The notes under the pieces: model-generated
What the model was told of the DNA's origin: nothing
Database searches by the model: none
The model's input: only the letters and a program-made list of their open reading frames with translations
In this document: in pieces, positions 12,720 through 26,900 of the stretch
How the letters are laid out: the number at the start of each line of letters is the position of its first letter
How positions within the stretch are numbered: the stretch's first letter is position 1
Program-made: the position numbers and the translations under genes
Origin: Agrostemma githago
Taxonomy: Eukaryota > Streptophyta > Magnoliopsida > Caryophyllales > Caryophyllaceae
NCBI GenBank assembly: GCA_958450325.1
Contig: OY288242.1
Location: 27,038,474 to 27,102,473, forward strand
Direction: 5' to 3'
Length of the DNA stretch: 64,000 nt

Positions 12720-12826
12720 CGCCCAGTGCCCCTTCTCCTCACTTCCACTTCCATTTCCACTTCTCGCACATTCCCGAAATTCTCTCTCCTCGACGCTGTT
12801 AATCTCTCCCATCGACTTATATCGAG
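12720..12826 (+). other. Probable non-coding first exon (5' UTR) of the DCD-kelch gene
   Basis: A pyrimidine-rich stretch with CTTCTCCTCACTTCC and TCTCTCTCC runs into TATATCGAG followed by GTTCTTTTTTG, a plausible donor site near 12826. Plant 5' UTRs look like this. The first coding exon begins 1.7 kb downstream right after a splice acceptor (AATAG, 14501-14505), so an upstream leader exon is required. The exact transcription start cannot be seen. Confidence 0.45.
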
Positions 12827-13194
12827 GTTCTTTTTTGTTTCCTCTTTTGGAAATTTCCTTTTTTTTTCCCTCTTGTTTTACTTCATCCTTGTTGATACTC
12901 GTGTTAGATATTTTGACATTCAGATTGTTTGGATTTAGCTTTATGTTATGTTATGATGAATTTTGAATTTTCATATGTTTGATGAATTGGCTATAAATTT
13001 TAACAATCCTTGTTGTCGCGTCGCGGTGGTGAATTATGGACTCGCGGTGCGGCAGAGGGCATATGTCATGATTTTCAAGGAGATTCGTCATGGAGGAGGA
13101 CGACAACGACGATGAACCTTGTTACGACTTACCAAGTAGGGAGAAGTCTATTAGCACAATGCCACTTGTATATGGCAGATGTATATTATGAGAT

Positions 13195-13262
13195 GTTGTT
13201 GTTGTTGGTTGTTGTCGTCGTCGTTGTTTCCAACACGCCATATGTTGTCGTCGTCGTTATAT
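13195..13262. repeat. GTT/GTC trinucleotide-rich tract in the first intron
   Basis: A run of GTT and GTC triplets lies inside the leader intron, interrupted by CCAACACGCCATAT. It opens a valine-rich frame, but this is a consequence of the repeat and not a gene. Confidence 0.5.
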
Positions 13263-13400
13263 TGATGTGACCAAACTTCAATCACCAACATATATCTTCA
13301 TTGCCTAATCAAGTCAACCATTACGAGTATTCTTCCTGGCCACTGGCTACCAACCACCACATCAACAATAATGAATCTTACTTAACAAATAAATGGATTA

Positions 13401-13597
13401 CTCCCTCCGTTCCAATGAATTGTTTGCCTTTCCTTTTGGCACCAAGGGCAAGGGATCCAATGAGAAAGTGACATGTGGAGCAAAACTTATAAGAAGGGTC
13501 AAATTGAATATAAAAAACATTCCTAAAATAGAAAGGCAAACAATTCATTGAGACGCCCCAATATGGAATAAGCAAACAATTCATTGGGACGGAGGGG
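13401..13597. mobile_element. Stowaway-type MITE
   Basis: This 197-bp element has long terminal inverted repeats, CTCCCTCCGTTCCAATGAAT at the left and its inverse ending GGGACGGAGGGG at the right. It is flanked by TA target duplications (13399-13400, 13598-13599). CTCCCTCCGT ends with TA duplication are typical for Tc1/mariner-related Stowaway MITEs. It sits in the leader intron and has no coding capacity. Confidence 0.85.
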
Positions 13598-14506
13598 TAT
13601 AGTTTTTCTTTCTATCTTAGAAAAATAAGAAATCGGAAAACAAAGATACTGCAGCTAGATGCCTAAATCATGTCGATTTATAATTCGACCTGAATGAGAC
13701 AAGTATAATTGAATCTTCATTTTTCCTTTTAGTGAACATGTTTCGTCTGAAGGATGTTTTTTTTATGCTGAACATATATAAGCACAGTGCATGTTCTCAT
13801 GATGGCCTTTGTGGCTCTATGCTTTTGATTTGTGAAGAGCATAAACATTCTGCAATGATGGAAAACTGTTAACAAATTTTATTGAATGTTCTACCTCCAC
13901 TAATTTCAACATCTATTTTTGAGCAAATGTATGGAATTGGACTGAATGGAGGGAACAAATACTTAGTGCCGATTGCCAAAGTCTTTGGCCAAATATAATG
14001 AGCACATATTCAATCTTAAACTGATGTTCAAGAATTTACTTTCTGTGAGATATGAAGTGCGGCAAATGTTTGAAACATGAAATATATATTATTCCACTAT
14101 TCTAGTTGGAGCATCTCGGAGTTCGGCTGAAATATCCTAAGTGCTTCTTCATCCCACATTGTCTAGTTTAATGGCTCAGAAGCCCTTTGACTATTATGGT
14201 CTATGAGAAAAGAATCTGCTTCTTCTTTATCATGCCGAAGCTTTATTCTTCTGTGTGTCATGCTTTCCTCTTAGCAAGCCAGATTAAGTTGCCTGTTGGA
14301 ACCTCGAACATGTTTTTCTCTCATCTAAATCCTACTATGGAATAAAGTGTTGAACTAATTACCGTCTGAAATATTCCTAACCATATTGCAATTCACCTTC
14401 TTTTCTATTCTGACTGTTGTCCGTATTATAAATTTTCTCCATCTTCCACTCTGTGATTGTTCTGTTTTATTAGTCCTCTAACACAAAATTTATTTTGGTG
14501 AATAGT

Positions 14507-14949
14507 ATGGGTCCTGGTAGGAAGATGGAAATGGTGGTATCCCAGAAGAACCCTAATTATCAGTTGACATGCAATATGAATCCACATTCGGCTCGAAATC
14601 TGAGGAAAAATGAACTTGCTGGTGTTATTTTTGGATGCAAGTATTCCACATTCAAGGAATGTATTTTCAAACAATTGTTTGGTATGCCGGTTCATATTGC
14701 ACATAGCTTGATTTCCTTTACTATGTGCAATGGCTTAAATGAAGGATGTAATGAATGTACTTAACAGGTTTACCAGCTTCACATATTCAGTACGTGCAAA
14801 ATGTTACGCCAGGTATGCCAGTTTTCCTATTCAACTATAGCGGCAGGACACTTCATGGCCTTTTTGAAGCGACGTCTTCTGGGCAAATGTACATCAACAA
14901 ATATGCATGGACATTAGATGGTCAAGAGATAACACCATTTCCCGCACAG
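14507..14949 (+). CDS. Coding exons 1-2: DCD domain core
   Basis: Exons 14507-14681 and 14768-14949 are joined across an 86-bp intron inside the glycine codon of KQLFG-LP. They carry most of the DCD domain: [42 protein letters not shown], and the end at FPAQ. The domain continues into the next exon with [10 protein letters not shown] and KPILAKNY and ends near WFELDQ. DCD domains are found only in plants and are thought to bind ligands or partners during stress. Confidence 0.88.
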
Positions 14950-17900
14950 GTATAGTTTTACTGTCCAAAACTTTGATATCTTTAATCGTTTATATACTAA
15001 TAGAATAACTCATATTGGAATTATTCCCTCCACAATGCTCAAATCTAATTAAGGAAACTATTGAATGCAAATTTCTACTTTATATCAATAATTAATTCTT
15101 ACAAATTAAATGCAAACCATAAAATTGTAAACAAGAGTCATAAAAATAAATAAATGAATAGATAATTCTGGTATAAATTAAAATAAAATGTACACTATAT
15201 TTGGTATAAATTCATGAACAATATATTGTCAATTCTTCCACTAATGCTATTATTTGAGTATGATTTGACATATATTTCGTATAAAACAATACTATAAACT
15301 ACTTTTCTGAGTTTTATAAAAAAAAAATTCATTAAATTATTTGAGAAAATATTTTTCAACTCGTGGTAAAAAATATATTGTACCATTACGCAATCTTTTG
15401 ATTTGTTTCGCGATCTCATTTTCTCAAATCAAAATACTATGTTTACAAATCTTAAAAATTAATATGTTCCTCAAAATCTATCTATAAATAATATACGAGT
15501 AAAAATAACTTATCTACATATACCGTGCAATATTGCACGTGTCTATACCAGTGTAGTTTAAGATGTTAATGAACTTGTATATCAGTCATGGGTAAAGCAT
15601 TGCTGTGTATGATTTCACTTTTTAGTGGTTAGGGAATAAGACATATAACTATATTAAGATATTTTAATATAGTATAGCTTCACAACTCCATATTGCAAGA
15701 AACCTTATTGAACATGCATAAACTCAAGCATTGTTAACTATAAAACCCAACAAGGTGCTGTTTCTTACAGATAGCAATTAATAACCTAACTTGGTTAATG
15801 TCTTTCTTTTAGGTTCGTGTTCAAATTCGCATGCAGTGCCAAACTTTAAGCGAGGACCAGTATAAACCTATCTTAGCAAAAAACTACCTCGAGCATGAGC
15901 CTAATCATCTATGGTTTGAACTAGATCAAGTACAGACCAATGAGTTGATCTCATTGTTCTCAACTTCTCCACTTAGTCCTAGTGTATCACCCCATCCAAC
16001 TGCAGCAAGGTGGGACACATTATTTAGACAATCAGCTGCTCATAAAAAAGAGAGCAGCTCCAGGGCGACAAATGTAGTTATAGACCAGCAATTGCTCTGC
16101 AATTCTACACTCACCGTGAAAAGAGAAGAGGGATCAAGAGTTCTATTGGATCAAGATGTGGCTAAGGGTTCAGAAAATGGCATGATCTCTATTTCAGAGA
16201 AAAAGTGGAGCTCTCTTTTTGAACCTCAGTTAACTCTTTCTCAAAGTAAAGAATGTGAAGATCTCAATAGTGAAGGGCTTCCTATTGTATCAGATAACAA
16301 ACCTCTTAGTATTTTGGGAACGAATTCTGTAAATTTAGCACCTCTTATGATCACTGAGATGACTACTCTAGCTGAAGCTCTCACCCTTATTTCAGATGCA
16401 CCTTATTTAGGTGAAGGCACAATTTCGGAAGGGAACTCAAACCTGCACTCAGCTGTAAATAAGGTATAATTCACTTTCCCGCATGTATCTCCATCCTCTT
16501 TTGGCTAATCCTTTGATCACCTGTTCTGTGTAGTTGATCCAAGATATGGGAGAGATTAAGGAATTGCAGTATAGGCAAACCATGAAGATTCATAATTTGG
16601 AGCTGGAGTTGGTAAAAAGTTTCAAATTTCTGTTGTCTTGCTTCTTTTTGATGTACATCTTAATTACTTTTCAAATCTGTTTATGGGATTCTATGTCTCA
16701 TCTCTTATATTTTTCAAGAGCAAGTGTTTTGCTTGAAAATGGTTTCTTGAATTGATTTATCAAACCATCTACCATCTCTCTAGTTCATCTTTCATCCATA
16801 AACATAGTAAAACATATGAAGGATCATAGCATTACACAACAACTATAATGCAACAAGGTCAAGTCTCAAAATGATTTGTAGCATACAGTTTACGTAAAAA
16901 AAGAAACAGATGTAAAGTTGTTGCTGTTTTTTCATTGATTAAGTATATGTTGGGACTTATCTCATATGCATCTATGCTTGATTCTATAAAATGGCAATGC
17001 AGAAGGAAGCAAGGTATAAGCTTGAACAATCTGAATCCCATCGTGAGGAATCTGCGCATTCAGGGTCCTTGCTTTCTGCCAGGCATTTGGATGAGTTACT
17101 GTTTGATAATCAAGATATCTACCAATCTATACTTTTGATGGGTGGGTTTGATGGCTCCACATGGCTGCAAAATTTGGATTGCTATTGTCCTTTTGAGGAT
17201 GTCACACGATCCCTTTCACACATGAAAACGGTCCGTTCGTATTCGTCTGCAGTGAAGCAAGATGGAGAATTGTATGTTTTGGGTGGTGGATATGATGCAT
17301 CTTGGTATGACACAGGTACATCTGGGTGGTGGATACTTTCTCTGTCATTCTTAGACTGCTCTATTTCATGTAATCTATATGGTGTCCTGATCCAAAAGTT
17401 TTAACCCTACCTTCCTGCTTTATGAAGTTGAATCATTCAATCTGCAAAGCCATCAGTGGGCCAGTTACCCTTCATTGAATAGGAAGAAAGGGTGTTTATC
17501 TGCCGTCTCATTACTTGGCAAGATTTTTGCCATAGGAGGTGGAGATTCAGAAGACGCTTTCTCAGAGGTTGAAGTTCTTGATCTGAATGTTGGAAAGTGG
17601 ATAGTTACGAGATCACTGCTGCAAAAGGTGATGACTAATGAACATCTTTAAATGAGTCTTGTAAAGCCTTGCACTTTAATTGTCTCTATGTTTTATGAAG
17701 CTCATTACATAATATTTCTAATTTAAAATAAGATATTATAATATTTTAAGCTTGAAGAATTTTTGCAATTGATAGTATCATAGGAGTTTGGTACAAAAAG
17801 CAAAAGGGCTCACTGAACTGTCTGTGCTTCTTAAATTGTGATTGGGAAACAAATCTTTTCTGTTCTCAGAACAATTGTAGAAGAGTAAAGTTTATGCGTC

Positions 17901-20900
17901 TGACCTCTGTTTGATATAATTGTGTTGATGCTAGGCCAGTTGGACTTGAATTCGTTATTCATTCCTTTCATTTTTCATGATCTGCTCTGGTTTCATTTGC
18001 TCTGCTTCTGTTATCTATTAGTGGCTTAATGCACTTGTTGTATTTTTTGGCAACCTTGGGCTGTAGTGAGGTTTGCAGCATTGTGTATTTTCCGATTTGC
18101 TTGTTATTTGAATTGCCCTGTTTACTCTTGACCAATATAGGCCTTTGTGAGGAGTGATTTGAGCTGTTGTGTCATAGCATACTAGCCTGTAGATTATTCT
18201 CTTTAAAGAAAGAGAGAGAGAGAAAGGAAACAACAGAAAGTCCATTGTTTTTTAATGCTAGCCAAACCTCTACAGTTCTGAAAAATACGTCTCACCATTA
18301 TAATAAATTGGGTCTTGTCCTCTGCTCTTTCAGCGTTTCGGTCCAGCTGCGGTCGAATTAAATGGTGTTTTGTATGTTGCTGGTGGATATGATGGACAAG
18401 AATACTTAAGGTAAATTCCTTATCCTTAGCACCATTTGTACTCTGTACTGCTTATATTTTGTGTGCGGGCGGGCTGCAACTGCTAACGTGGTATGTCATT
18501 GAGATGATCTTTCCCTTTGGTGATTCACATTGGTTGCTTGGCCAAACCTTCTAAACAGTAGCTTTCCATGGCAAGTGTTGATGATTTGATATTATCAGTA
18601 GTATAGCACCCGTTCGAACACTCGGTATAAATAGTTTATTACTCCGTATTTATATTAACGTGATAAATCTGTAATTATGTGTATTAAATTTAATGTTTAA
18701 TTATATATTTCTAATTTGAAAAAGAAGGAAATTCTACGTTGTACCTCTCCGTTTTTGGTTTCCTATGTTGTACCCCTACTTTTTTTTGAATTCAATGGTA
18801 TACCCCTTAACTCCAAATATGCATCTACACCATGACCTTACTATTTGTTTTCGTTACTTTATTTGTTTGAACATATGTTAGTGCGCTTATTAACCCAACC
18901 AATTAATGCTAACCTACTCATTTACCTATTAAGTACCCATTAAAGCACCATAAAAATCTATAGAAACATGGCTAATAATTCACGAAACCTCTGGAACCTC
19001 AAAAAGGTTGGCCCAATTAGAGGCTAAGGCCCTGTTCTTTTGGACTGACACTGACTGAACTGAAGTGAATGAATTGGTCTGAACTCAACTCAAGTGAATT
19101 GAAAATAATAAACAACAACAACAACAATATTAATATTAATATTAATTAATAGTAGCAACTTAACAAAAATAATTATTAATAGTAAAATACGAGTAATTAT
19201 TATTAATAATGATGATAATAATAATTAATATTAATTAATAATAATAACAATTAATAATAATAATAAATAATAGTAATAATAATAATATAATAATAATAAT
19301 ATTATTATTATTAATCATAATAAAATTAATAATAACAACTAATAATAATTAATAATCATAAAAATAATTATTACTCCGTAATAATAAAAATTATTCTTAA
19401 CAATAAAAATAATTATCATTAATAATAATGATGATAAAAATTATTATTAATAATTAAAATAATAAAAATTATTATTAATAACTAATACTCATAATAATAA
19501 TAATAAAAGTTTTAATAATAATAAGAGTAAATCACTAATTACCTTTCTATGTTGCGATTTTTTGAAATTACCCCAAAATTGTTGTTTATTAGGAATTACC
19601 CCTTAAACTTCAACAAAAATTAGAAATTGCCCCCAACTCCCGTTTTCTCTATTTTCCGGCGACTTAAACAAATTTTATTCCCATCTTGCTTTTCCCCCCA
19701 ATATTACCTTCTCTCCTCTCCCTCCCTCATTCAGTCACTCAGCTATTCATCCCCTTCATCCCCAAAAACCAAAGAAAACCCCATTTTTTATCGAAGAACC
19801 CTAGATCGACGAAAGTAATTCGACCCAATTCCTCAGGTAATTATTCTTGCTTTCCATAATTAATTTCAATTCCGCTTTTGCAATTAGGGTTTACTTATTA
19901 AAAATTTGAATTTCTGGATTTAGGCTCGCAATTAGGATTTATATTTCGAATTTCAATTCAACACGATTGTTTAGGGGTTTAGGCATAGTAGTGTTTACAA
20001 CTACAGCTTGTCTTGTCTGCTTCTTGTTGGAAATCAATGTTTAGGCATAGTAGTGTTCACTACTGTCATTAACAACAATCGTCTTTAGTGTAAACCCGAA
20101 AATTAGGAATCGTCTTTCGTAACCCAGAAATTCGAAATGTTTAAGAATAAAACCCTAATTGCGAAAAGAAATTGAAATAACAAGGGGAAAGAAGAGTAAT
20201 TAACTGGGGAGTGGTTCGCTTTTGGTGGATTTGGGTCGAATTAAGGTTCTTTGTTTTTGAGGTTTTTTGGGGGGTTTTTGGGATGAAGGTGTTTAGTATG
20301 AGTGACTGAATGAGGGAGGGAGAGGAGAGAGGGTAATATTGGAGGGAGAGACAAAATGGGAAGAAAAATTAGTTTAAGTCGCCGTAAAGTAAAGAAATGG
20401 GGAATTGGGGGCAATTTCAATTTTTTTTGTTGAAGTTTAAGGGGTTAATTCCTAATAAACAACAATTTCGGGTAATTTCTAACAAACGCAACATAAAGGG
20501 GTAATTAGTGATTTTACTCCAATAATAATAATAAATAATAATAAAAAGGGTAAATTGACAACACCTCAATTAATTCTAATTTTTGAACTTTATACCTTAG
20601 ATAATTTTCTTTCAAAACTTGTACCTACTCATTTCAATAATCTCATAATCAATACCCTCATCTTATTTCTGTAAAAAAATTAACTAAAACGTCACTTGAG
20701 TGTTTAAGTTGCAGTTTTTATTTGTTTTCTTTTTCAATTAAACCCCTTACTACTAAAAAGTGGTTCATCAACTCATATTTTTCATCTTCAGCTTCATAAG
20801 GTCATTTTTTCAATTATGAAATAAAGCCAAAAAAAGGAAATATCAATTGCCCCTGTAGTATAATTGATAAAGAAATTCAATCAAAAGTGCTAATGTTATG

Positions 20901-23900
20901 GGGGGAATTGATATAGGGAGTCGGAAATTTGGTTGAACTTATTGGATTATGATCCCAATTTGGGGAAATTTGATTGGGTTTGAATTTGGGTATAACAATT
21001 TTGATTTACTGGGTTGAACAAGATGAAAGGAACACCATTTTGTAAAATAAAATCTTTGGCAATTAGATTATTAACGAAGAGTAAATGAGACATTTCACTT
21101 CATTTCGTTATTTTTTTGACGGAAATATGACGATGGTATAATTGGTATTGATTACGGATTTTTTAGAGTATGTAGGTATAAAATTTGAAAATTATATAAG
21201 GTATAAATAAAAATTAGAGTTATTTGAGGTATAAAATATCAATTTACCCTAATAAAAATACTAATTTTCAATTGAACCGAATGCGTCTGAACTAAATTTA
21301 ACATTTTAATAATACGGAGCATCAACAGCAACAACTTGATTTTGTAGTCGAGAGACTAATGGGTTAATTCTAGCTTTTCTCTTAGTGTCTGGACTTAACA
21401 ACTTGATTTTGTAGTCGAGAGACTAATGGGTTAATTCTGGCTTTTCTCTTAGTGTTCGGACTTAACAACTTGATTTTGTAGTTGAGAGACTAATGGGTTA
21501 ATTCTGGCTTTTCTCTTAGTGGCCGGACTAAGTTACAACAACAATTTGATTTTGTAGTTGAGAGACTAATGGGCTAATTCTGGCTTTTCTCTTAGTGTCC
21601 GGACTTAAAGTGTCTCAACTAAACTGAAAGTGTCTAAATATAAGTCCAAAAGAATAAGGCTTAATTGAATGTGTCTTTAACTTAACTTAAAGTGTCTGGA
21701 CTCAACTGAACTGAAAGTGTCTAAATATAAGTCCAAAAGAAGAGGGCTTAATTGAATGTGTCTTTAGCATAACTTAAAGTGTCTGGACTCAACTGAACTG
21801 AAAGTGTCTAAATATAAGTCCAAAAGAATAGGGCTTAATTGAATGTGTCTTTAGCTTAACTTAAAGTGTTTGGACTCAACTGAACTGAAAGTGTCTAAAT
21901 ATAAGTTCAAAAGAATAAGGCCTCATTCATTTGGGCGGGAAAATATTGGAGGATGCTTAATCTCTTGTTACGTACTCCCTCCAATGATAATAACTTAATT
22001 GAATGTGTCTTTAGCATAACTTAAAGTGTCTGGACTCAACTGAACTGAAAAGTGTCTAAATATAAGTCCAAAAGAATAGGGCTTAATTGAATGTGTCTTT
22101 AACTTAACTTAAAGTGTCTGGACTCAACCGAAGTGAAAGTGTCTAAATATAAGTCTAAAGGAATAGGGCCTCATTCATTTGGGCGGGAAAATATTGAAGG
22201 ATGCTTAATCTCTTGTTACGTACTCCCTCTATTCAACTTACCCCTTAGGGTTTTCGACACTATTCAAAAACCAAAAGGCTCTTCAAAATTCTACACAATC
22301 TTTAAGACAAAATACTATCATGTGTGATCTTTTTTGATTCGTCTTGACGAGTAGAATAAGTATTATAAAAAAATTATAACTTTAACTAATACCTAGTGAA
22401 AGATATCAACGATTTAAAATCCGTCTTGGCAAATGTGCGTAAACATTTTTTTTTAACAAAATTCCCCGTTTCACTTGAGTGCTATAGTTAAGGAAGGATC
22501 TTATTGACTATTTTACGTCACTTGCTACCTACCCTTCATCCCTATTTTTTTTATCACTGTAATTAAGAAGTCCTTCACACCGGCCACTACCTCACCATCT
22601 ACCCCCACAAGCCAACCTCAACCACCACCAGTCCACCGTTGTGATAACAATTGATGGAAAAAGATAACTTCGAGAAGAATGTATAACAAGCTAATTGAGA
22701 ATAAGAGAGAATAGAAGAGATGAATGTATTGAGATTTGTATTATGTAATTGAATGAGTATTACAACTATTAAGCGTAGTCTTTATAATGTTTGTTTGCCA
22801 GCTAAGCATAACAATTTTCTAACAACTTTCCCGCCACTTTACTAATTCTGTTACAAATCAGTTACGATTCTATTATACTACATCATACTTTCTCCCTTGA
22901 AAAGAGACTTGTCCTCAAGTCTGATGTAAGTTCTGGACAAAGCCAGGGTAATTTTTCTCAAATTTCTTCAACAAATTCCCAAGTAGCATCATGGCTAGGG
23001 AACCCCTCCCAATGTACAAGTATTGGACTACAACCTTGTTTTACCTTTTAACCACTCGCCTATCCAGAACAGCAGGCACCACCTCATCACAGTCCCTCCC
23101 TTGCATCTAGTTTGGGATGTGAGGTGCATTTGGCAGGCTTCCTTTGAATGCCTTGAGTTGTAACACATGAAGCACATTGTGGATTTTAGCCTCAATAGGA
23201 AGTCCCAACTTATAAGCAACCTTTCCCACCTTATCTACCACATGAAAGGGGCCATAGTACTTAGGTGAGATCTTCTCATTCACCCTCCTGTGAACAGAAG
23301 TCTGCCTATATGGTTGCAATTTCACCCATGTCCAGTCCCCAATTTGAAACTCTTTCTGATCTTCCCTTATCAGCTTGCACCTTCATCTTGTTCAAAGCTT
23401 TTAACAATTGTTGCTTGAGTAAGCCCAGCATGTCCTCTCCGTGTTGCAGAGTTCGATCTACTCCCTCCACCGAGAAATCTCCTGGCAAGTAAGGGAGATA
23501 CACAGGAGGAGGTTGATTGTACACTGCTTCATATGGAGTCAATTGTATTGCAGTATGAAAGGTAGTATTATACCACCACTCAGCCAATGGGAACCATATA
23601 CACCACTCTTTAGGTTTCTCCCCAGTGCATCTATTCACCACTTCAGTTTGCCCATCACTCTGGGATGGTAAGCAGATGATAGTAGCAGCTTGGAACCCTG
23701 CAACTGGAAGAGCGCTTGCCAGAATTGGCTTGTAAACACAACATCCCTGTCGCTTACATTGCTTTTTGGCCACCCATGAAGGTTGAACACATTGTCCAAG
23801 TATGATTGAGCGACTTCCACAACAGAAAAAGTGTGTGATAATGCCATAAAATGAGCATAATTACTCAACCACGAATATAACTTCCTCCCTTGAGATTTAG

Positions 23901-26900
23901 GAACTCCAGTGATGAAATCCATTGAAATATCTAACCATACTTCAGTAGGTATGGGAAGAGGTTGTAAAATACCAGGATATGCAGAGGTATCACATTTATT
24001 AGACAGGCATGTCACACAATTTTGCACAAAATGACTGATATCTTTAGTCATGCCCTTCCACACAAATGGAGCCTTGACTCTCCTTGTAGTGACATTCCGT
24101 CCTATGTGTCCACTCTGAGATGAGCTCTTAACCACTCAAAAATTGAAGTCCTCACGTCCAAGTCAGGACCAACCAAGATCTTGCCCTTTTTCCTTAACAG
24201 GCCATCCTTCAGCTGGTAAGAAGAGTCTACTAGACCCCCGCTTATGAGCTGTTGGATTATGACCATCAAGGCATTATCCAGTTCGTAGCTCTGTTGTATT
24301 TTAAGTGACAAATCTAAGTGAGCAGTGGATAAGGTAATGCATAAGAGCTCACTGCTTGATAATCTAGATAAAGCGTCAGCGGCCAAATTCTCTTTCCCTG
24401 CCTTATAATGGATCTCATAATCAAACCCTCATCAATTTGGATAACCAAAATTGTTGGAAGGGGGTGGAAATTGCAGCAACCATTTCAAACTCTTATGGTT
24501 TGTTTCCATAACAAACCTATGACTAGTTAGGTATTGTTCCTATTTCTGGACAACAAAAACTATTGCTAGTAGTTTCTTGTTGATATATGCCAAAGGGTGG
24601 CCGCCCTGCATTAGGACAACGCCAATCCCAGTATTAAAAGCATTTGTTTCAACCCTAACTGAAATTAAGGATAAGAAGAATTGAGGCTGTGCTCATGGCT
24701 GTCTTGAGGTGTTGGAATGCTAGAGTAACCTCTCTACTCCAAGAGAATTCACCCTTTAGCAACTGAGTGAGAGGATGGCTAAGGCTTGCATAATTTCTGA
24801 CAAACTTGCGATAATACCCTGCCAAAACTAGGAAACTCAATTCTTTCACATTTATTGGTTCAGGCGACTTTATTACTGCCTGCACTAGTCTTTAGTCTCT
24901 CTACCCCTTCTCCTGAAATAAAATGGCCTAAATACTCCACTTTCTCAATAGCAAATTAGCATTTGCAACCCTTAGCATACAAATTGTTGTGGTGCATCAA
25001 CTCAAATACTGCAGAACCAAGTGGTGCCAATGATCCTCCAAAGTAGGACTATCACTATATACCAAGATATCATCAAAGAAAACGAGGACACACTTCCTCA
25101 GAAAGGGTTTAAACACGTTATTCATCCAATTTTGAAATGAGGCAGGGTGCATTGGTTAGTCCAAAGGGAATAACCAAGAATTCATAATGGCCAATGTGAG
25201 TTTTGAAGACTGTTTTGAACACATCCTCTCCACATATCCTGAACTGATGATACTCTGAGTTTAGAGAAAACCGTAGACCCTGCCAATTCATCAATGATTT
25301 CATCCACTACATGGGAAGCTTGTTTTTCACTGTCTTTTTATTAGCTCCCTGTAATCCACACAAACGCCAAGACAAATCTTTTTTCCCAACCAAAACTATA
25401 AGTGAAGCAAACGGGCTACAACTGGGTTGTATGATGCCTTGATCTAACATCTCTTGTACTAACTTCTTGATGATATCCCTATGTTTAAGTAGATATCTAT
25501 AAGGCCTAATGTTAACAGGTTGTGCATTAGGTAATGGAGGAATTGTGTGATAAACAAACACCCCTAGTTGGAAGTAAAACAGTAGGCTCCTCAAAAACCT
25601 GTACATACTTGCTTGTTCAGAGGCAGTTGATAGGTCCCGTGAACAACACAAAATTTGATTGGACTCTTCTTGTGGGCTAGTGAGCTGCAACAAACACAAT
25701 TGAGTGACATTGTTCAGCAATTTTGCAGAGGGAGCCCCTTTGATGGTTCTTATCCCTTTTTGTGCTAACCCTCGCAACACATGTCTCTTATTTTCAAATG
25801 TAAATTCCATCTTGAGTTGTTGGACATTCCAACTAACAGTCTCAAGGGTGTTCAACCACTAGACTCCAAGAACCATATTACGGCCTCCCAAAGGAATTAT
25901 CAACACATCAATAGGAAAGTGTGTTTTGTAGTTTCCATGAAAACCCTTAGGTTTCATGTTGCACCCTAGTTTGACAGCCACCTTATGTCTAAGAAGTTAT
26001 GGGTACTTCCTGAATCAAGATGTGTGATGAGTAGCAGATTGACTATGTCGTATTAGGCAAGGCTAATCATACAAACACATTTATAAACCCAAAACATGCA
26101 CAAAAACAACTCCTCCCTCCGATTTTGTATATAGTTAGTTTTAGGTGATTTTTTTATATATATAATATAAGTAGTTTTTCAATCCTTATGCACTACTATC
26201 TCTTTTAATTCACTACTCCAACCATTTTCATTTAATACATTATCATTCTTTCCATATTTTTTTACTCTTTAATTCATTCAACTCCCTTCATTTTTTGGGA
26301 AGATGATGAGACATGTAAAGTTGAGAAATTTAGGTAAAATAATGAATGTTGGCATGGAACAGGTGCTTCTCTCAGAGCATTATTTAGTTCAATAAATGTA
26401 CTTCAAGTATTGCTAAATAATTTCTTAATACCCGTAGTAGCAAATGGAAAGTAGCGGGGTTGAACCACAAGGATGGACGTAAATTCTAGGAACAAGATTC
26501 TAGAGAAAACTAAACCAGAAAAGCAAAAAACTTTTAATCTAAGGAAAGAACTAGGATGAACAAGAGAATAAATTAACTAGACTAAACATAGAATATGAGT
26601 GGTTTTGATAGGTTTGGTTGATAACAAATATAAACGGTATCACTAAAGATGAAATCAATGGTAAACGAGTATCCCGGTGCAAATCAATACCATGAGTATC
26701 CCGGTGCAAATCAATCACAAATGCAAAACAATCGACTCTCAATATTAACTATCTTCCTTAATTCACAACTCTATGCTCAATAACATTGCACATAAAATAT
26801 TAATCCGTCCACAATGTCTAGCAAACAACATCAACATGTGTCTATGATTTAGATCATCCAGGAGAGAAAATGATGGCTTATGCTAAAACAATCACCACAT

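Larger units (their letters stand above)
19028..22170. mobile_element. Terminal-inverted-repeat element (GGCCCTRTTC ends), composite
   Basis: The left end GGCCCTGTTCTTTTGGACTG at 19028 is mirrored at the right by AGTCTAAAGGAATAGGGCC ending at 22170. Inside the ends, GACACT and CAACT-rich sequence is also inverted. A second copy of the right end lies at about 21890-21922, so the right side is duplicated. The flanks are TAA at the left and TCA at the right. A PIF/Harbinger-like origin is possible, but the target duplication is not clean. It holds the elements 19525-20519 and 20548-21249 and two tandem arrays. No transposase is visible. Confidence 0.5.

Noticed and set aside
13010..13270. 86-codon ORF with valine runs, and an ATG-GAG-GAG-GAC reading at about 13091
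   Set aside because: The valine run is a GTT/GTC repeat. The acidic reading is about 32 codons without family resemblance and lies in the leader intron.
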